Numbered from the stretch's first letter, positions 23,417 through 33,201 are shown. The stretch: DNA of 64,000 nt from CAVVSQ01 sp963848825 (GCA_963848825.1 CAWKFA010000010.1:378343-442342); one strand, 5' to 3'. Notes: generated by a model from the letters alone, not told the origin. Made by a program: numbers and translations.

Positions 23417-24763
23417 ATGAAGCTCACTTCCGCTCGGTTTGCCTTGGCGGTCGCAATTTTTTTCGCCGGTTACCATTCGTGGGCGGTCCAGGCCCAGTCG
23501 GTCGCACCGACCGCCGATGCGGGACCGGTGACGTTCAATAAACACATTGCACCGCTTCTCTTCCGGCACTGTGTGGAGTGCCACCGGCCGGGAGAAGTCG
23601 CCCCGTTTTCGCTGCTCACCTACGCCGACGCGAAAAAGTGCGGGACGATGATAGAGGCCGTCACGTCCAAGCGAATCATGCCCCCCTGGAAGAGTGTCGA
23701 GGGGCACGGCAGCTTTGTCGGGGAGCGGCGCTTGTCGCCAGAGGGGATTGAACTCATCGCTCGCTGGGTGAAGCAAGGCAGGCCTGAGGGGGACCCTAAA
23801 GATCTGCCGGCCGCCCCGAAGTTCACCGAGGATTGGAAGCTCGGCAAGCCCGACATCGTCGTGAAGATGCCGACGGCCTACGACATTCCGGCGGAGGGCC
23901 GCGACGTCTATCGCAATTTCGTGTTTGCACTCGACGTCCCGAAGGGAAAGTACATCAAAGCCGCGGAATACCGACCCTCCAACCGCCGCGTGGTTCACCA
24001 TGCCGTGTTGTGCCTCGATAATACCGGTCGTTCGCGCAAGCTGGACGGCGCAGATCCCGCCCCAGGGTTCGAGGGCGCGGGCAGCCCCCCCGGCCAGCTT
24101 TTCCCTGGCAGCATGGCCACCTGGACTCCCGGCCAATACCCCATCCCGCTGCCCGAGGGTATTTCGATGCCATGGAAACCCGGTTCCGATTTCGTTCTGA
24201 ACCTCCACCTCCACCCCAGCGGCAAGCCCGAAGTGGAACAATCCACCGTCGGCTTCTACTTGACCGACGAGCCGCCCCACAGGTCGATGGTGGATGTTGT
24301 GCTAATTGACATGAAGATCGATATCCCACCAGGCGAGCGCTCGTATCGGAAGACGGCCCAGCTCACCATGCCGATCGACGTTGAACTCGTGGGCATCTTC
24401 CCCCACATGCACCTCATCGGCCGCGAGTTCAAGGTCACCGCCCACCCACCTGAAGGCAAGGCGTTCCCGCTGCTGTGGATAAATGACTGGGATTTCAACT
24501 GGCAAGTTTACTACCAGTACAACACCCCAATGAAGTTAGCAGCCGGCACCCGCGTTGTCATGGAATCGATCCACGACAATTCCGCCGACAACATCCACAA
24601 CCCAAACCAACCCCCGAAGCGCGTCACCTGGGGCGAACAAACCACCGACGAAATGTCCCTCGCCTTCCTCCAAATCATGCCCGTCCACGAAGAAGATTTC
24701 GCCAAACTTCGTGTGCGCGAAGGCGGCAAACTAGGCGTAATCCGCGCAGTGAAGACCAAGTAA
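23417..24763 (+). CDS. Cytochrome c fused to copper type II ascorbate-dependent monooxygenase-like domains
   Basis: Secreted 448-residue protein. A signal peptide (residues 1-26, ending AVQAQ) is followed by a class I cytochrome c-like domain with the haem motif HCVECHRPGEVAPF and a probable distal methionine in SKRIMPPWK. The C-terminal two thirds resemble peptidylglycine hydroxylating monooxygenase. Likely copper ligands are HH in RRVVHHAVLC, HLHPSGK, HMHLIGREF, and the terminal ESIHDNSADN segment that carries the last ligand region in this family. The haem could feed electrons to the copper sites (inference). Substrate unknown. It is complete and in one frame, downstream of the redoxin in a probable two-gene operon. 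Confidence 0.88.
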   Translation: MKLTSARFALAVAIFFAGYHSWAVQAQSVAPTADAGPVTFNKHIAPLLFRHCVECHRPGEVAPFSLLTYADAKKCGTMIEAVTSKRIMPPWKSVEGHGSFVGERRLSPEGIELIARWVKQGRPEGDPKDLPAAPKFTEDWKLGKPDIVVKMPTAYDIPAEGRDVYRNFVFALDVPKGKYIKAAEYRPSNRRVVHHAVLCLDNTGRSRKLDGADPAPGFEGAGSPPGQLFPGSMATWTPGQYPIPLPEGISMPWKPGSDFVLNLHLHPSGKPEVEQSTVGFYLTDEPPHRSMVDVVLIDMKIDIPPGERSYRKTAQLTMPIDVELVGIFPHMHLIGREFKVTAHPPEGKAFPLLWINDWDFNWQVYYQYNTPMKLAAGTRVVMESIHDNSADNIHNPNQPPKRVTWGEQTTDEMSLAFLQIMPVHEEDFAKLRVREGGKLGVIRAVKTK

Positions 24764-24775
24764 CGCCCGCTCCCC

Positions 24776-24882
24776 GCCGGCTCGGCCGGCAGGTGAGCCA
24801 GGTCAGTAGCCAGCAAGATATCCATCGCCGGCTCCTCCGGCCGGCTCGCCCGGCGGTGAGAAAGGTCTACAGCTAACAAGGA
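24776..24882. repeat. Two short hairpin repeats ending in an AGGTC-GTAGC motif
   Basis: Unit 1 (24776-24819) has a GCCGGCTCGGCCGGC hairpin followed by AGGTGAGCCAGGTCAGTAGC. Unit 2 (24826-24882) has a related CCGGCTCGCCCGGCGG hairpin followed by GTGAGAAAGGTCTACAGCTA. The trailing motif AAGGTCTRTAGCTA is shared with repeats at 25476-25676. Unit 1 sits right after the monooxygenase stop and could also act as a weak terminator, but it has no T run. Confidence 0.65.
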
Positions 24883-25016
24883 AGAAAAGTATGCCATATT
24901 GGAATTGCTGCGCATTCACAGCAAAGGGAACCACAGCGAGCGCTGACGACGGCGATCGAGGCCAGGGGTTCCATTTTAAGGAATCCACCTTTCCGTCAAA
25001 TCGGCAGCACCTCACT

Positions 25017-25410
25017 ATGCAAATTATAAATCTCAGTCCCAAATCGAAAGATATGGAATTACCGCTGACTCAATTAGCCGCCAGTGAAGACCGGCTGGAG
25101 GCGTTAAGGGGAAAGAAGCTACTCGAGCTCGTCCGCTACCTACGATCTCAGGGCGATGAACCAGAGGCACATGGTCGGCTTTGGGCGCGCGAGCAGTTAA
25201 TGCTTACAGCCGCAGGCTGACGACGAACGTGTGATTGTCAAGGTGTGGGTGGATTGGAAAGATTACGGCGCTTTGCACGACGGCCTTCCTGAAACACATT
25301 ACCGATTTCAAATCGAAAAGGGAACTGGTCCCTTAAGCCAGGATGCCAGAGCCGCCAGTCCAGAAGAGGCAGAGAAAATCCTTTGGCGGGCATTCGGGTG
25401 GACGCGTTAA
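25017..25410 (+). CDS. Small protein of unknown function, probably frameshifted
   Basis: Two overlapping frames make sense only when joined. The first starts at ATG 25017 (or 25054), includes a helical stretch RLEALRGKKLLELVRYLRSQ, and ends at 25220 just after AREQLML. The second, open from at least 25201 to 25410, reads DDERVIVKVWVDWKDYGAL, then PETHYRFQIEKGTG and EEAEKILWRAFGWTR. A one-base change near 25207 would give a single polypeptide of about 130 residues (118 from the later start). Alternatively the second part is its own 59-residue gene starting at GTG 25231. I do not recognise the family. It is isolated between two repeat clusters. Confidence 0.45.
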
Positions 25411-25757
25411 AGTCAAAAAAAACGACGCCCATCCTTCATGGTAGGTCCATGGCCTTCGTTCGGCTCCCCGCGGTGTTCGTCCCCTGCCGCCTTGTGCGGC
25501 AGGAACGGAAGGTCTGTAGCTAAGGACCTGGCGGCGACACAAAAAGGATACGCGAGATGGTGGTTTTACGTACGGACCTTTCGTTCCTGCCACACAAGGT
25601 GGCAGGGGACGGGGGGGTGCGGCTTAACGTTTCTAGCTATAGACCTTTCGTTCCTGCCACGCGAGGTGGCAGGGACGGGGAGTGGCCGGTTAATTGAGCG
25701 GGGGCAACTTGGCGTAGTCGGATCAGCTCTACCCGCCATTTCCGCTAGAATACCCTC
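25411..25757. other. Gene-free stretch of about 350 bp carrying palindromic repeats
   Basis: No supported gene between the small unknown gene and yidD. It is occupied mainly by three copies of a roughly 40-bp palindromic repeat (see 25476-25676). The yidD promoter should be in the last 80 bp, but no clear site is visible. Confidence 0.55.
25476..25676. repeat. Cluster of three palindromic repeats (GTTCCTGCC...GGCAGG)
   Basis: Copy 1 (25476-25530, inverted) contains CCCTGCCGCCTTGTGCGGCA then GGAACGGAAGGTCTGTAGCT. Copy 2 (25573-25611) reads GGACCTTTCGTTCCTGCCAC then ACAAGGTGGCAGGGGACG. Copy 3 (25632-25676) reads TAGCTATAGACCTTTCGTTC then CTGCCACGCGAGGTGGCAGG. Each forms a GC hairpin joined to a version of the motif AGGTCTRTAGCTA (reduced to AGGTCCGTA in copy 2), which also occurs at 24790 and 24852. 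A dispersed REP-like family is the simplest reading. Confidence 0.75.
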
Positions 25758-25988
25758 ATGATCGCCCATGCGTTAACACTCCTGCACTGGCTGCTCACTT
25801 TTCTGGTGCGTTTTTACCAAATAATCATCGGACCCTTGCTGCCCAAGGTATGCCGATTTTATCCTAGCTGTAGTGAGTACGTAATCCAGGCGATGGAGGA
25901 GCATGGCCCCATTTGGGGGGGGCTAAAAGGTGCCTGGCGGCTATGTCGGTGTAATCCCTTCAATAAGGGGGGATACGATCCGCCGTGA
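25758..25988 (+). CDS. yidD: Membrane protein insertion efficiency factor
   Basis: A 76-residue protein of the YidD family, which assists the YidC/Oxa1 insertase at the inner membrane. An amphipathic/hydrophobic N-terminus (LLHWLLTFLVRFYQIIIGPL) is followed by the family core CRFYPSCSEYVIQAMEEHG, LKGAWRLCRCNPFNKGG and the terminal YDPP. Length is normal for the family. In many bacteria yidD sits in the rpmH-rnpA-yidC locus; here it is isolated between repeats and a convergent gene whose stop is only 12 bp away. Confidence 0.95.
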   Translation: MIAHALTLLHWLLTFLVRFYQIIIGPLLPKVCRFYPSCSEYVIQAMEEHGPIWGGLKGAWRLCRCNPFNKGGYDPP

Positions 25989-26000
25989 AAGACCTTCGGG

Positions 26001-27170
26001 TCACGGATAATAGGGGCTGCGGTCCCAGACGTTTCTTGGCTTCATATCGAAACCGCACCACATGAGGGGGGTCACACCCTGGAAGGAAGTTCCCTTGAGT
26101 TCGCCGTCTTCGGAACGGGGTTCGTGGTGGCCGGGGGTGCTTAGCCAGACCACGACGTCGGTGTTGGCGATGGCTTCGTTTTTCTTCACGTATTCAGGCA
26201 GCTTCTGGTAATAGATTTCGCCCGGGCGGTTGTGCGTCACCCAAAAGTCGTGCCAGGTGCATTCTTCCTTGTCCGGGCCATAGTGGCGGCCGTTGCCGTG
26301 CTTGTAGGGCATGAAATCGTAGGCGATGGGTTGGCCGCGGGCGTTGCGCTTTTTGTCGTTCTGGACCGAGACCATGGTGAACTTGAGCGGGTCCCAATCC
26401 TCGAAGCCTTCCTTGCCGCCATTGAAGGGACGATGGATCGTACGGGCATTGGCCTTGTCCGGGCCGAGCGGTTCCATGTGTTCCATGACCAGGACGGAAT
26501 TGTTCTCCGGTCCGCCGACGTTGGCATCGACGCGCCAGAGGCCGTTGTGCATGTGTCCTTCCCATTCGCGGCTACTGTAGTTTCGCCCCGTGCTGCCCAC
26601 GCGGAATGAAATCAGGCCGTCATCCTGAAAGCCGTACTCGACCACGTACCGATAATTGGCGGCGTTCAAGATGGCGAAGAGTGCCAGCTTTTGTCCGCGC
26701 CGCGAGCCTTTGCTGCCATCGACCCACATGAGGCCGCGATCGCGCACTTCGTGAACCACGGTGGCCGGGCCGTCGAGGATTTTGCCAAAGGCGCCGCAAT
26801 CCTCCTTGGTGACCGGGCACAGAGAGAAGTTGTAAGAGACGTCCCAAAAGCGCGGGCTGCCGCTGTGATAGGGAACAAACATTTCCGAGAGGCGCGCGTC
26901 GCCCAGCACCTGCAGCCAGGGTTCCTTGGGACCGCGTTTGAACCAGGCGTCTTGAATATAGAGGCCGAAGCCGCTGCCGGTGGCCCAATGGACCTTCCAG
27001 GCACTTTTCATGACGTCGTTGGTGGGAAATTGCTGGATGACCTCGTTGGTAGGCGCGGAGGGTGAACCATCCGCCACGCCTTTCATCGACTGCGCGGGGG
27101 CACCGACCAGGAAGCCCAGCACCGCCAGAAACGCCAGCAAATAAACCTGTTTGGCGCGAAGAAAAAACAT
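26001..27170 (-). CDS. Copper amine oxidase-like catalytic domain protein, secreted
   Basis: A 389-residue exported protein with a signal peptide (residues 1-26, ending GAPAQS). The body matches the catalytic beta-sandwich of copper amine oxidases, which deaminate primary amines to aldehydes. Residues that fit are a catalytic-base candidate Asp124 in EDCGAFG; a cofactor-precursor tyrosine Tyr173 in ILNAANYRYVVEYG; the copper pair His206-x-His208 in EGHMHNGLWRVDANVGGPEN; and the third copper ligand His349 in GHHEPRSED. The segment FDMKPRNVWDRSPYYP matches the family ending. The usual consensus around the topaquinone tyrosine is NY(D/E); here it is NYR, and the domain is shorter than usual. The N-terminal N2/N3 domains are missing, but the upstream gene, 4 nt away, appears to carry one. 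Alternative: a non-catalytic family member. Confidence 0.8.
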   Translation of the reverse strand: MFFLRAKQVYLLAFLAVLGFLVGAPAQSMKGVADGSPSAPTNEVIQQFPTNDVMKSAWKVHWATGSGFGLYIQDAWFKRGPKEPWLQVLGDARLSEMFVPYHSGSPRFWDVSYNFSLCPVTKEDCGAFGKILDGPATVVHEVRDRGLMWVDGSKGSRRGQKLALFAILNAANYRYVVEYGFQDDGLISFRVGSTGRNYSSREWEGHMHNGLWRVDANVGGPENNSVLVMEHMEPLGPDKANARTIHRPFNGGKEGFEDWDPLKFTMVSVQNDKKRNARGQPIAYDFMPYKHGNGRHYGPDKEECTWHDFWVTHNRPGEIYYQKLPEYVKKNEAIANTDVVVWLSTPGHHEPRSEDGELKGTSFQGVTPLMWCGFDMKPRNVWDRSPYYP

Positions 27171-27174
27171 GAAA

Positions 27175-27784
27175 TTATTCCCGATTGGGTTGGTTCGTTT
27201 CCAGAATAACGGTAGCGGTCGTCAAATCGACCAGCACGCGCGGATTAACGAGATAATTGCCGTCCTGAAGCAGGAGCACATGCACGACCCGGTGGCCAAA
27301 AAGCGGTTCGTCGCTCGAACCATACTGGATAGGTCTGGCTTCAAGCCTGGTCGGAGCAAAAGCCAGCAGCGGCTGCAAGCCGATGTCGGCCCTGGCCAGA
27401 TCCATCGCCTGGCTCACCTCTGCCGGGGCCAGAGCCGTGGCGTAATGCGCCTGGACCTCACGGCTGAGAATTTCATGGGTAAGGAGGTCGATCATCGTGA
27501 AGATCGTCTGATCACCTTCGTAACGATAGTGATGCACCATTACCCTGCGGTGTGGCATGCCCGCCGCGCTATTGGGCAGCAAGTCGGCCTTGATAAACAA
27601 AATGCCGCGCGCAGGAAGCCAGCTCATGAAGGGGTAAATCCCGTTCCGCCAGTTCACGGGCCAGGCCCAGTTCCTCGGGGGTGAGGACGAAGGGATAACG
27701 TACCTGCGCGGGGGGGTCGCCGCTGGCCAGTCCGCACCCGACCGGCACGAAGGCCAGCAATATAAGAAGGGTTCTCGCCCGCAT
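27175..27784 (-). CDS. Lipoprotein resembling a copper amine oxidase N-terminal domain, frameshifted
   Basis: The start at 27784 gives MRARTLLILLAFVPVGCGLA, a lipoprotein signal with lipobox VGC. It is followed by VRYPFVLTPEELGLARELAE, and after a frame break near 27600 by LPARGILFIKADLLPNS. The remaining HRRVMVHHYRYEGDQ, FTMIDLLTHEILSREVQAH and VSQAMDLARADIG resemble the small alpha/beta N2 or N3 domains that precede the catalytic domain in copper amine oxidases (redox-cofactor-type oxidase, R-x-V-x-V then VDL-x-x-x-K/E-I). The match is from pattern memory, moderate in strength. The catalytic-domain gene begins 4 nt after the stop, so the two products probably work together at the cell surface or periplasm. 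Confidence 0.65.
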
Positions 27785-27884
27785 GCATCACCTCAAAAGA
27801 ACGTAGCCTTCTGCTCAAGACGCCCTACTTTTCCGCAGGAACGGCAGTTTTTGAGCGCCTTCCTCCGATTCTATGTTCCCGGCG

Positions 27885-30410
27885 TTAGGAAAGCACCGTA
27901 ATTTTTCCGCTGGCGCCGTCGAGGCGTAGGCGCTGGCCCGTTTTGAGGCGGCGCTGCGCGTCGGCGACACCGCCGATAGCCGGCAAACCGAAGTCGCGCG
28001 CGATGATGGCGCCGTGGGACAGCACGCCTCCCGTTTCCATGACGAGCCCGCGCGCATTTACCAACAGGGGAACCCAGGCCGGGTCCGTGGAGGCGCATAC
28101 CAGGATATGAGGCTCCGTCGGAGGCCGGGCGCACAACCGTGCCCGCCGGCACCCAGGCCAGTGCTTCCACGGTTCCGGCAGATAAGGGCAGCCCTTGCAT
28201 TGACTCCGTGCCTGCAAGGTCTACCGGCCGGCCAATAGCTTCCAGGTCATCGCTAAAGATAACCTGTGGCACCTCCAGGCTCAGGGCCAATTCGCGCCGG
28301 CGCCGACGCTGCCCGATGATGGTCTCCAGCTCGCTGCGCAAGCCGCCATCGTTCGGATCGCCACGCCCCAGGCGCGGAAGTTCTTCGGGCAGCAGGAAAA
28401 AGATGCCGCCGTCCAGCCGCCAGCGCCGGTCCAGCTCAACAAGATAACGACGTAACAATCCGTAACCGTGCAAGAGACAATGTTTTCCCAGCTCGCGCAG
28501 GGCCATGTAGGTATGCACGGTTCGCAGCTCCTGCTCCAGGATGGCCTGCTGGTTGGGCAATAAGCGCAGCTCGTTAGCGACACGTGCCCAGGTCTCCGCG
28601 TGGTCGGGCGGCGGCGGGGCCTGCGGTGTGGCGTTGATCGACATAGCGCACAGGGCATCGACGGCGGCCGGGTCCTCCTCCCAGCGCGGCTGCGCCAGCT
28701 CCATCTCCTGACTGCCGCGATGGCCGAATTGGCGTACGAAATCGCTCCGACTGAGCGCCCGGCAGCCAGATTACGGATAGCTCCGGGCAAGTCGGCGAGT
28801 GGCGGCGGCTTCACACCCATGACCAGCTCGCGCAGCACGGCCTGGGCTTTCCCCAGGGCCGTCGGCTCACCGTTCTGGGCGCCTGGCGTGCCGGGCGGCT
28901 GATAACGCTGGGCCAGCGCACGCTCGATATTGCCCATGGCGATGCCCGCCAGGGCTGTTGGCTTGAGGCTCGCTCGCGCGAAATCCACCAGGGCCTTCTC
29001 GATCCAGTAATCAAGGCGGGCGAGAAGTTGTTGGTTGTCGAGCGTCGCCAGATCTTCCGCCGCCGCAACTTCAACTTCGCGCAGAAAGGCTGGCGCCAGC
29101 CGTTGTTCGAAATCACCGGCAAAGGTGCGCATGAGGCCGCGAACGCGGGCGCTGGCACGCCACACCTTGAAGAAAATGAACGGCAGAAAGAACCAAAACC
29201 GCCAGCCCGCACGGGCCGGGTTGAGGATGGCCTGCGGATAAAGTGCCCGGGCGGGACTGGCTTTCAGCATGGCAAAGCGGTGCTCGAAGGGCAGATGGCG
29301 ATACTGCATTTTTGGTTCACGCGAAAGATTGCAATAAGGCCGGCCGCAAATGAGATCGAAGATGCCGATCTCGTCAAGCGCCGGGTCCGGCTCGAAGCCA
29401 AGGTCGCGATACATGAGCCCAAACCCACCTCGACCGGACATGAAACGGCGGACAAGCGCCGACGTAAGGGGGGTGGGTTCGGGCAAAATCTCGGCCAGAT
29501 TATAGCGACTCCAGACCGTGCCCTCGGGCCTGGCGAGTGCCCGGAGGATGTCCATCTCCTCGCGCCGGACCTCGTCGCGATCCACGGCGGCAGACTGACC
29601 GGCGAGCTTGATCGCCCGCGCTTGCAAAAGATAAAACTGCCCGTCGGCCAGGCCCCATTCAATATCGCAGGGATAATGGAAATAGTCCTCCACGCGCCGA
29701 CCCAGCCGTGCCAGCTCCAGCACCTGCTCGTCATGCAGCGAAGCGCCTCGCCCCTCGTCCGCAAGGTGGCGTTCCAGAATCACCAAGGGCTCGCTGGCCA
29801 AAATGAAACGATCCGGAACGACCTTGCCGAGCACGACCGCCTCGCCCAGGCCGTACGACGATTCGATAATCATCTGCCCGGTTCCCGGGTCAACGGGATT
29901 GGCGGTGAAGAGCACGCCGGCCACCTCGGACGGGCACATTACTTGAACGTTCACCGCCGTTCCCGGCAGAGCGTCGATCCGGTTATGCAGCCGATACGCA
30001 AGAGCGCGGTCGCTGTTCCAGGAGCGCAGTACCGCCACGATGGCGTCCTGGAGAGCCTCCCAGGACCCGACGTTGAGGAGGCTGTCCATCATGCCCGGCA
30101 TCGACTGAGCGGCGCCGGAGCGCACCGCTACCAACAACGGCTCGGTGGTCGCACCAAAGGTGCGCCCGGTCGCAAGTTCGAGGCGTTCGATGCCGGCGCG
30201 GACGGCTTCGAGCAAGCCGTCCGGTAGGCGCTGGTCGTTTTTGTGAAAGAAGTCGCAACACTCGGTTGAGATGGTGAAGCCGGGCGGCACGTTGAGTCCG
30301 GCGCGCGTCATCTCGGCCAGGCTCGCCCCTTTGCCGCCCACGAGATGCCGGAGGGCTTCGCCGCCATCGGCCTGGCCCTGGCCGAAAAAATAAAGCCAAC
30401 GTGTCGTCAT
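27885..30410 (-). CDS. PEP-synthase/rifampin-phosphotransferase-like dikinase, frameshifted twice
   Basis: About 841 residues. The N-terminal ATP-grasp-type domain resembles pyruvate phosphate dikinase/PEP synthase: LVGGKGASLAEMTRAGLNVP, VRSGAAQSMPGMMDSLLN, EVAGVLFTANPVDPGTG, and IEWGLADGQFYLLQARAIK. A long central region (NLAEILPEPTPLTSALVRRF, FGHRGSQEMELAQPRW) replaces a PEP-binding barrel. The phosphohistidine domain is at the C-terminus: ILVCASTDPAWVPLL, ETGGVLSHGAIIARDFGLPA with the phospho-accepting His, and GQRLRLDGASGKI. This ATP-domain, middle, His-domain order is that of rifampin phosphotransferase and relatives, not of true PEP synthase. Frame breaks lie near 28760 and 28112. The start at 30410 overlaps the upstream stop as ATGA, so translation is coupled to the membrane PQQ gene. 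Substrate unknown. Confidence 0.85.
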
Positions 30411-32808
30411 GGACTGTCCTGGCGCATCATGTCTTCGAGGCAATAGATAACGGCCCGGCCACTGGCAACGTCGCCGATGCCGGCGCCGACGTAGATTTGG
30501 CGATGCTCGGCAGTGCCGACACGGCTCAGCGCAATTTTGGGAGCGGCCGAGAGGTGTGGCTTTCTATCGGTCAGGTTGTAGGTCCACTGGACGGCGCCAG
30601 TAGTCGGATCGAGGCAACAGATCTTGCCGGCGGAGCCAACCCCCAGCACGCTTTTGGTGTCGCCACACCACTGCGCCAGCGCGGGCGCGGCCACCACCGG
30701 TGAATCGACGTTCGTTTTCCAGCGCAGGTCGCCCTTCTTGCGGTCTACACAATGAACGTGGCCATCGCGGCAACCGACATAAGCGCTGGCCGCATCGACG
30801 GCCGGTTGATCGATGACGCCGTTGGCCAGCTTGTAGCGCCAAAGCTCACTGCCCGTTTTGGCATCGCAACACACCAGGGCGCCGCTGGCCTGGCCCTTGG
30901 CGTCCTCAAAGATGTCGCCGGTCCCGGTGCCGATGAATACTTGCCCACTCGAAAGCACCGGCGGTCCCCAGGCCGCGTGAGGCATCGGCGTCTTCCACAA
31001 TAACTTGCCAGTGGGGCAGTCGAGACAGAATAAGGCCGTCTCGCCCGGATCGGTGTCGAGCTTATTGCGGTCGATGCCTGTGGCCGCATAGAGCCGTCCA
31101 CCCGCCGCCGTGGGCCCGGCGCCAAAGCGCAGCAGCCGTCCCTTGTAACCCGGATCGGGGAAGCGCCACAGCTCTTTGCCCTTATCGGCACTGACGCAAT
31201 AGAGGCCTTCATTCCCGGCGCCGAAATAAACTTTACCGAGCGCGACGGTCGGACTGGACTCGGTTTGTCCCTGCGTTGGAAAACTCCATAACTGCTTGCC
31301 CGAGGCAGCGTCCACGCACCATAGCTTACAGTTCGCGTCGTCATGAAAGCCTTCACCGAGATAAACACGTCCTTCCGCCACGCAGGGTGAGGAGATCATG
31401 TTTTTGAGCTCGCCACCACCCATAAACTTCCAGAGTTCGCGGCCCGTGGCGCGATCGAGGCAATAAAGTGTGCCGACATTGAAGCCCGGGCTGGCCGCGG
31501 CAGCGTAAACACGGTCGCCGTCGATAAAGGGCGCTGCCACGAAGAGGCCTCTGTCACGAGCCTGAAACTCCCAGCGTAAGCCCACGAACTCCGCACCGCG
31601 CCCATTGAGAGTGCCCGTTTCGAGCTCACCCGCGACATTTCTGGCGGCGGTCCAGGTCCAGGCCGCGATGCCGAGGTGCGCCAGCAGCACGAAACTTAAC
31701 ATCACACCCTCGGTGGAGAGGCCGGGATTCAGGGAACGAGGAAACAAGTTGGCGCGTGCCAAATGAACGACGGTTCCGCCGGCGATGCCACAGGCGCAGG
31801 CGAAGAGAAGAAAATCGGAAACATCGTAGGTGGGTGACGCCAGCGCCAGCCACAGTGCGACACCGCCGCAGACGACCGTGAGCGTGCCGAGCACCATGGT
31901 CTCGGTCCGCCAGGGGGTCTGCACGGCCCCCGCGCCGAGCGACAGGTTGGCCACTTGCCGGCCCAGGCCCACAGAGTGCCGAGGAAAACAATCAAGGTCA
32001 GGGCGCACCACAGGCCGGCCTCCGATCCCCACCAGCGCCCGCGCCAGTGCGCACCCTGCCAAAGGAAAAGCAAAAAAAGACTGCTGTTCAGACTTACGAC
32101 GGTGAGGAAGGCCAGCCATTGCCGAAAAAGCACGAACACGCCGCCAAAAAGCGTGGGAAAAAGAATGGCCAGGATCGCCAGCGGCGCCCCGAAGGTGACG
32201 GTGGGAATCACGCCAAATAATGGGCCATGCGCCGCTCTCTTGGCCTCTGGACCGAAACCAGGTTGTGTGTTGGCGTCAACAGCAGGCGGCATCTTCTTGC
32301 CAGCCAGGCAATCAATAACAAGCTGACGAAGGTCCCCGGCCGTGCCGTGGTAAGTTTGCCGGAGAACCGGTTCGCCCGATAACAGGGACCAGACGGTGCG
32401 CTCGTTATCCACGCGGTCGCCAACGATGTGAAACCAGGAACCCCTGGTGAAGCCGTAACCGATATATTTTTCCCGGTCCAAAATAAAAAGGACCACCGTT
32501 TCATTGAGTTGCAAACGCTTCAAGAGCGGCGGAACATAATTTTCGTTGTTGGCCTTCGGGTCGAGTTTCACGACCACGGGCAGACGACGGCCGGGCAACT
32601 TGCCCTTCAGATCTTCCTGTATTTCCAGAACGAGCGCCGGTTTTTCAGGGAAGAGCTTATCAATCTTCGCGATGCAGATGAATTGACTATCGTTGAGAAA
32701 GACTTCCAGCGGTCGAGCGATCTTGATCACGGCAGCCGTGGGCGGAGCCAGCAAGAGCAGGACACCGACGGCCAGCGTTAGCGCCAAGGGTAGATAACGA
32801 CGGGTCAT
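30407..32808 (-). CDS. Membrane protein with C-terminal PQQ-like beta-propeller, frameshifted
   Basis: About 800 residues. A signal peptide (MTRRYLPLALTLAVGVLLLL) precedes a soluble domain of about 170 residues (FICIAKIDKLFPEKP, ETVVLFILDREKYIGYGF) that I cannot name. Then come about seven hydrophobic helices (from TVTFGAPLAILAILFPTLF to LSFVLLAHLGIAAWTW). The last 400 residues form a PQQ/quinoprotein-like propeller with blade motifs such as LYCLDRATGRELWKF, LWCVDAASGKQLWSF and LFCLDCPTGKLLWKT. PQQ repeats of this sort in planctomycetes usually bind no quinone and act as scaffolds. A frame break lies near 31950. GAGG lies 9 nt before the start. The stop overlaps the start of the dikinase gene, so this is the first gene of a likely four-gene operon. 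Confidence 0.82.
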
Positions 32809-33201
32809 AACAAAACCTCGCAGCCAGGCTGTCAGGAGATCGCCGCGCCAATTGTGTAGGTGCTATCTTATTGTCCTTTGCAGTCCCCGTGGGGCAGCCT
32901 GGCAAGGCGTCGTGAAAAACTGCCGGCGCGGATGCGCGTTACGCGCGCGACGCGAAGCCGGCAACGTGGCCAAGACGATGTTCAAGGTGACCTTTTTTGT
33001 CAGATAGCCCCTGCCCCGCTGTCACTTTGGCAGCAGCCCAATTATGTCAGCAGCACGTCGTCTGCTGCAAGTCCTTTATTTAACATGCATTAAGGCAATC
33101 CAATCTCTTGGCACAAACGTTGCTAGAGGGAAGGACTTCCAAAAGGGAGATTCCCTGAGATTCGTAGCCGGAGTGGATCGACAACGAAAGGAGATGGGTG
33201 G
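32809..33201. other. Divergent intergenic region upstream of groEL1
   Basis: A 393-bp gene-free stretch between two divergent transcription units; it must contain both promoters. I looked for a CIRCE element (TTAGCACTC-N9-GAGTGCTAA) and did not find one. The last bases give a strong ribosome site for groEL1 (AAAGGAG, 8 nt before the ATG at 33202). Confidence 0.55.

Noticed and set aside
27885..30410. Phosphoenolpyruvate synthase (ppsA)
   Set aside because: The phosphohistidine domain is at the C-terminus with no TIM-barrel after it, so the gene symbol is not justified.
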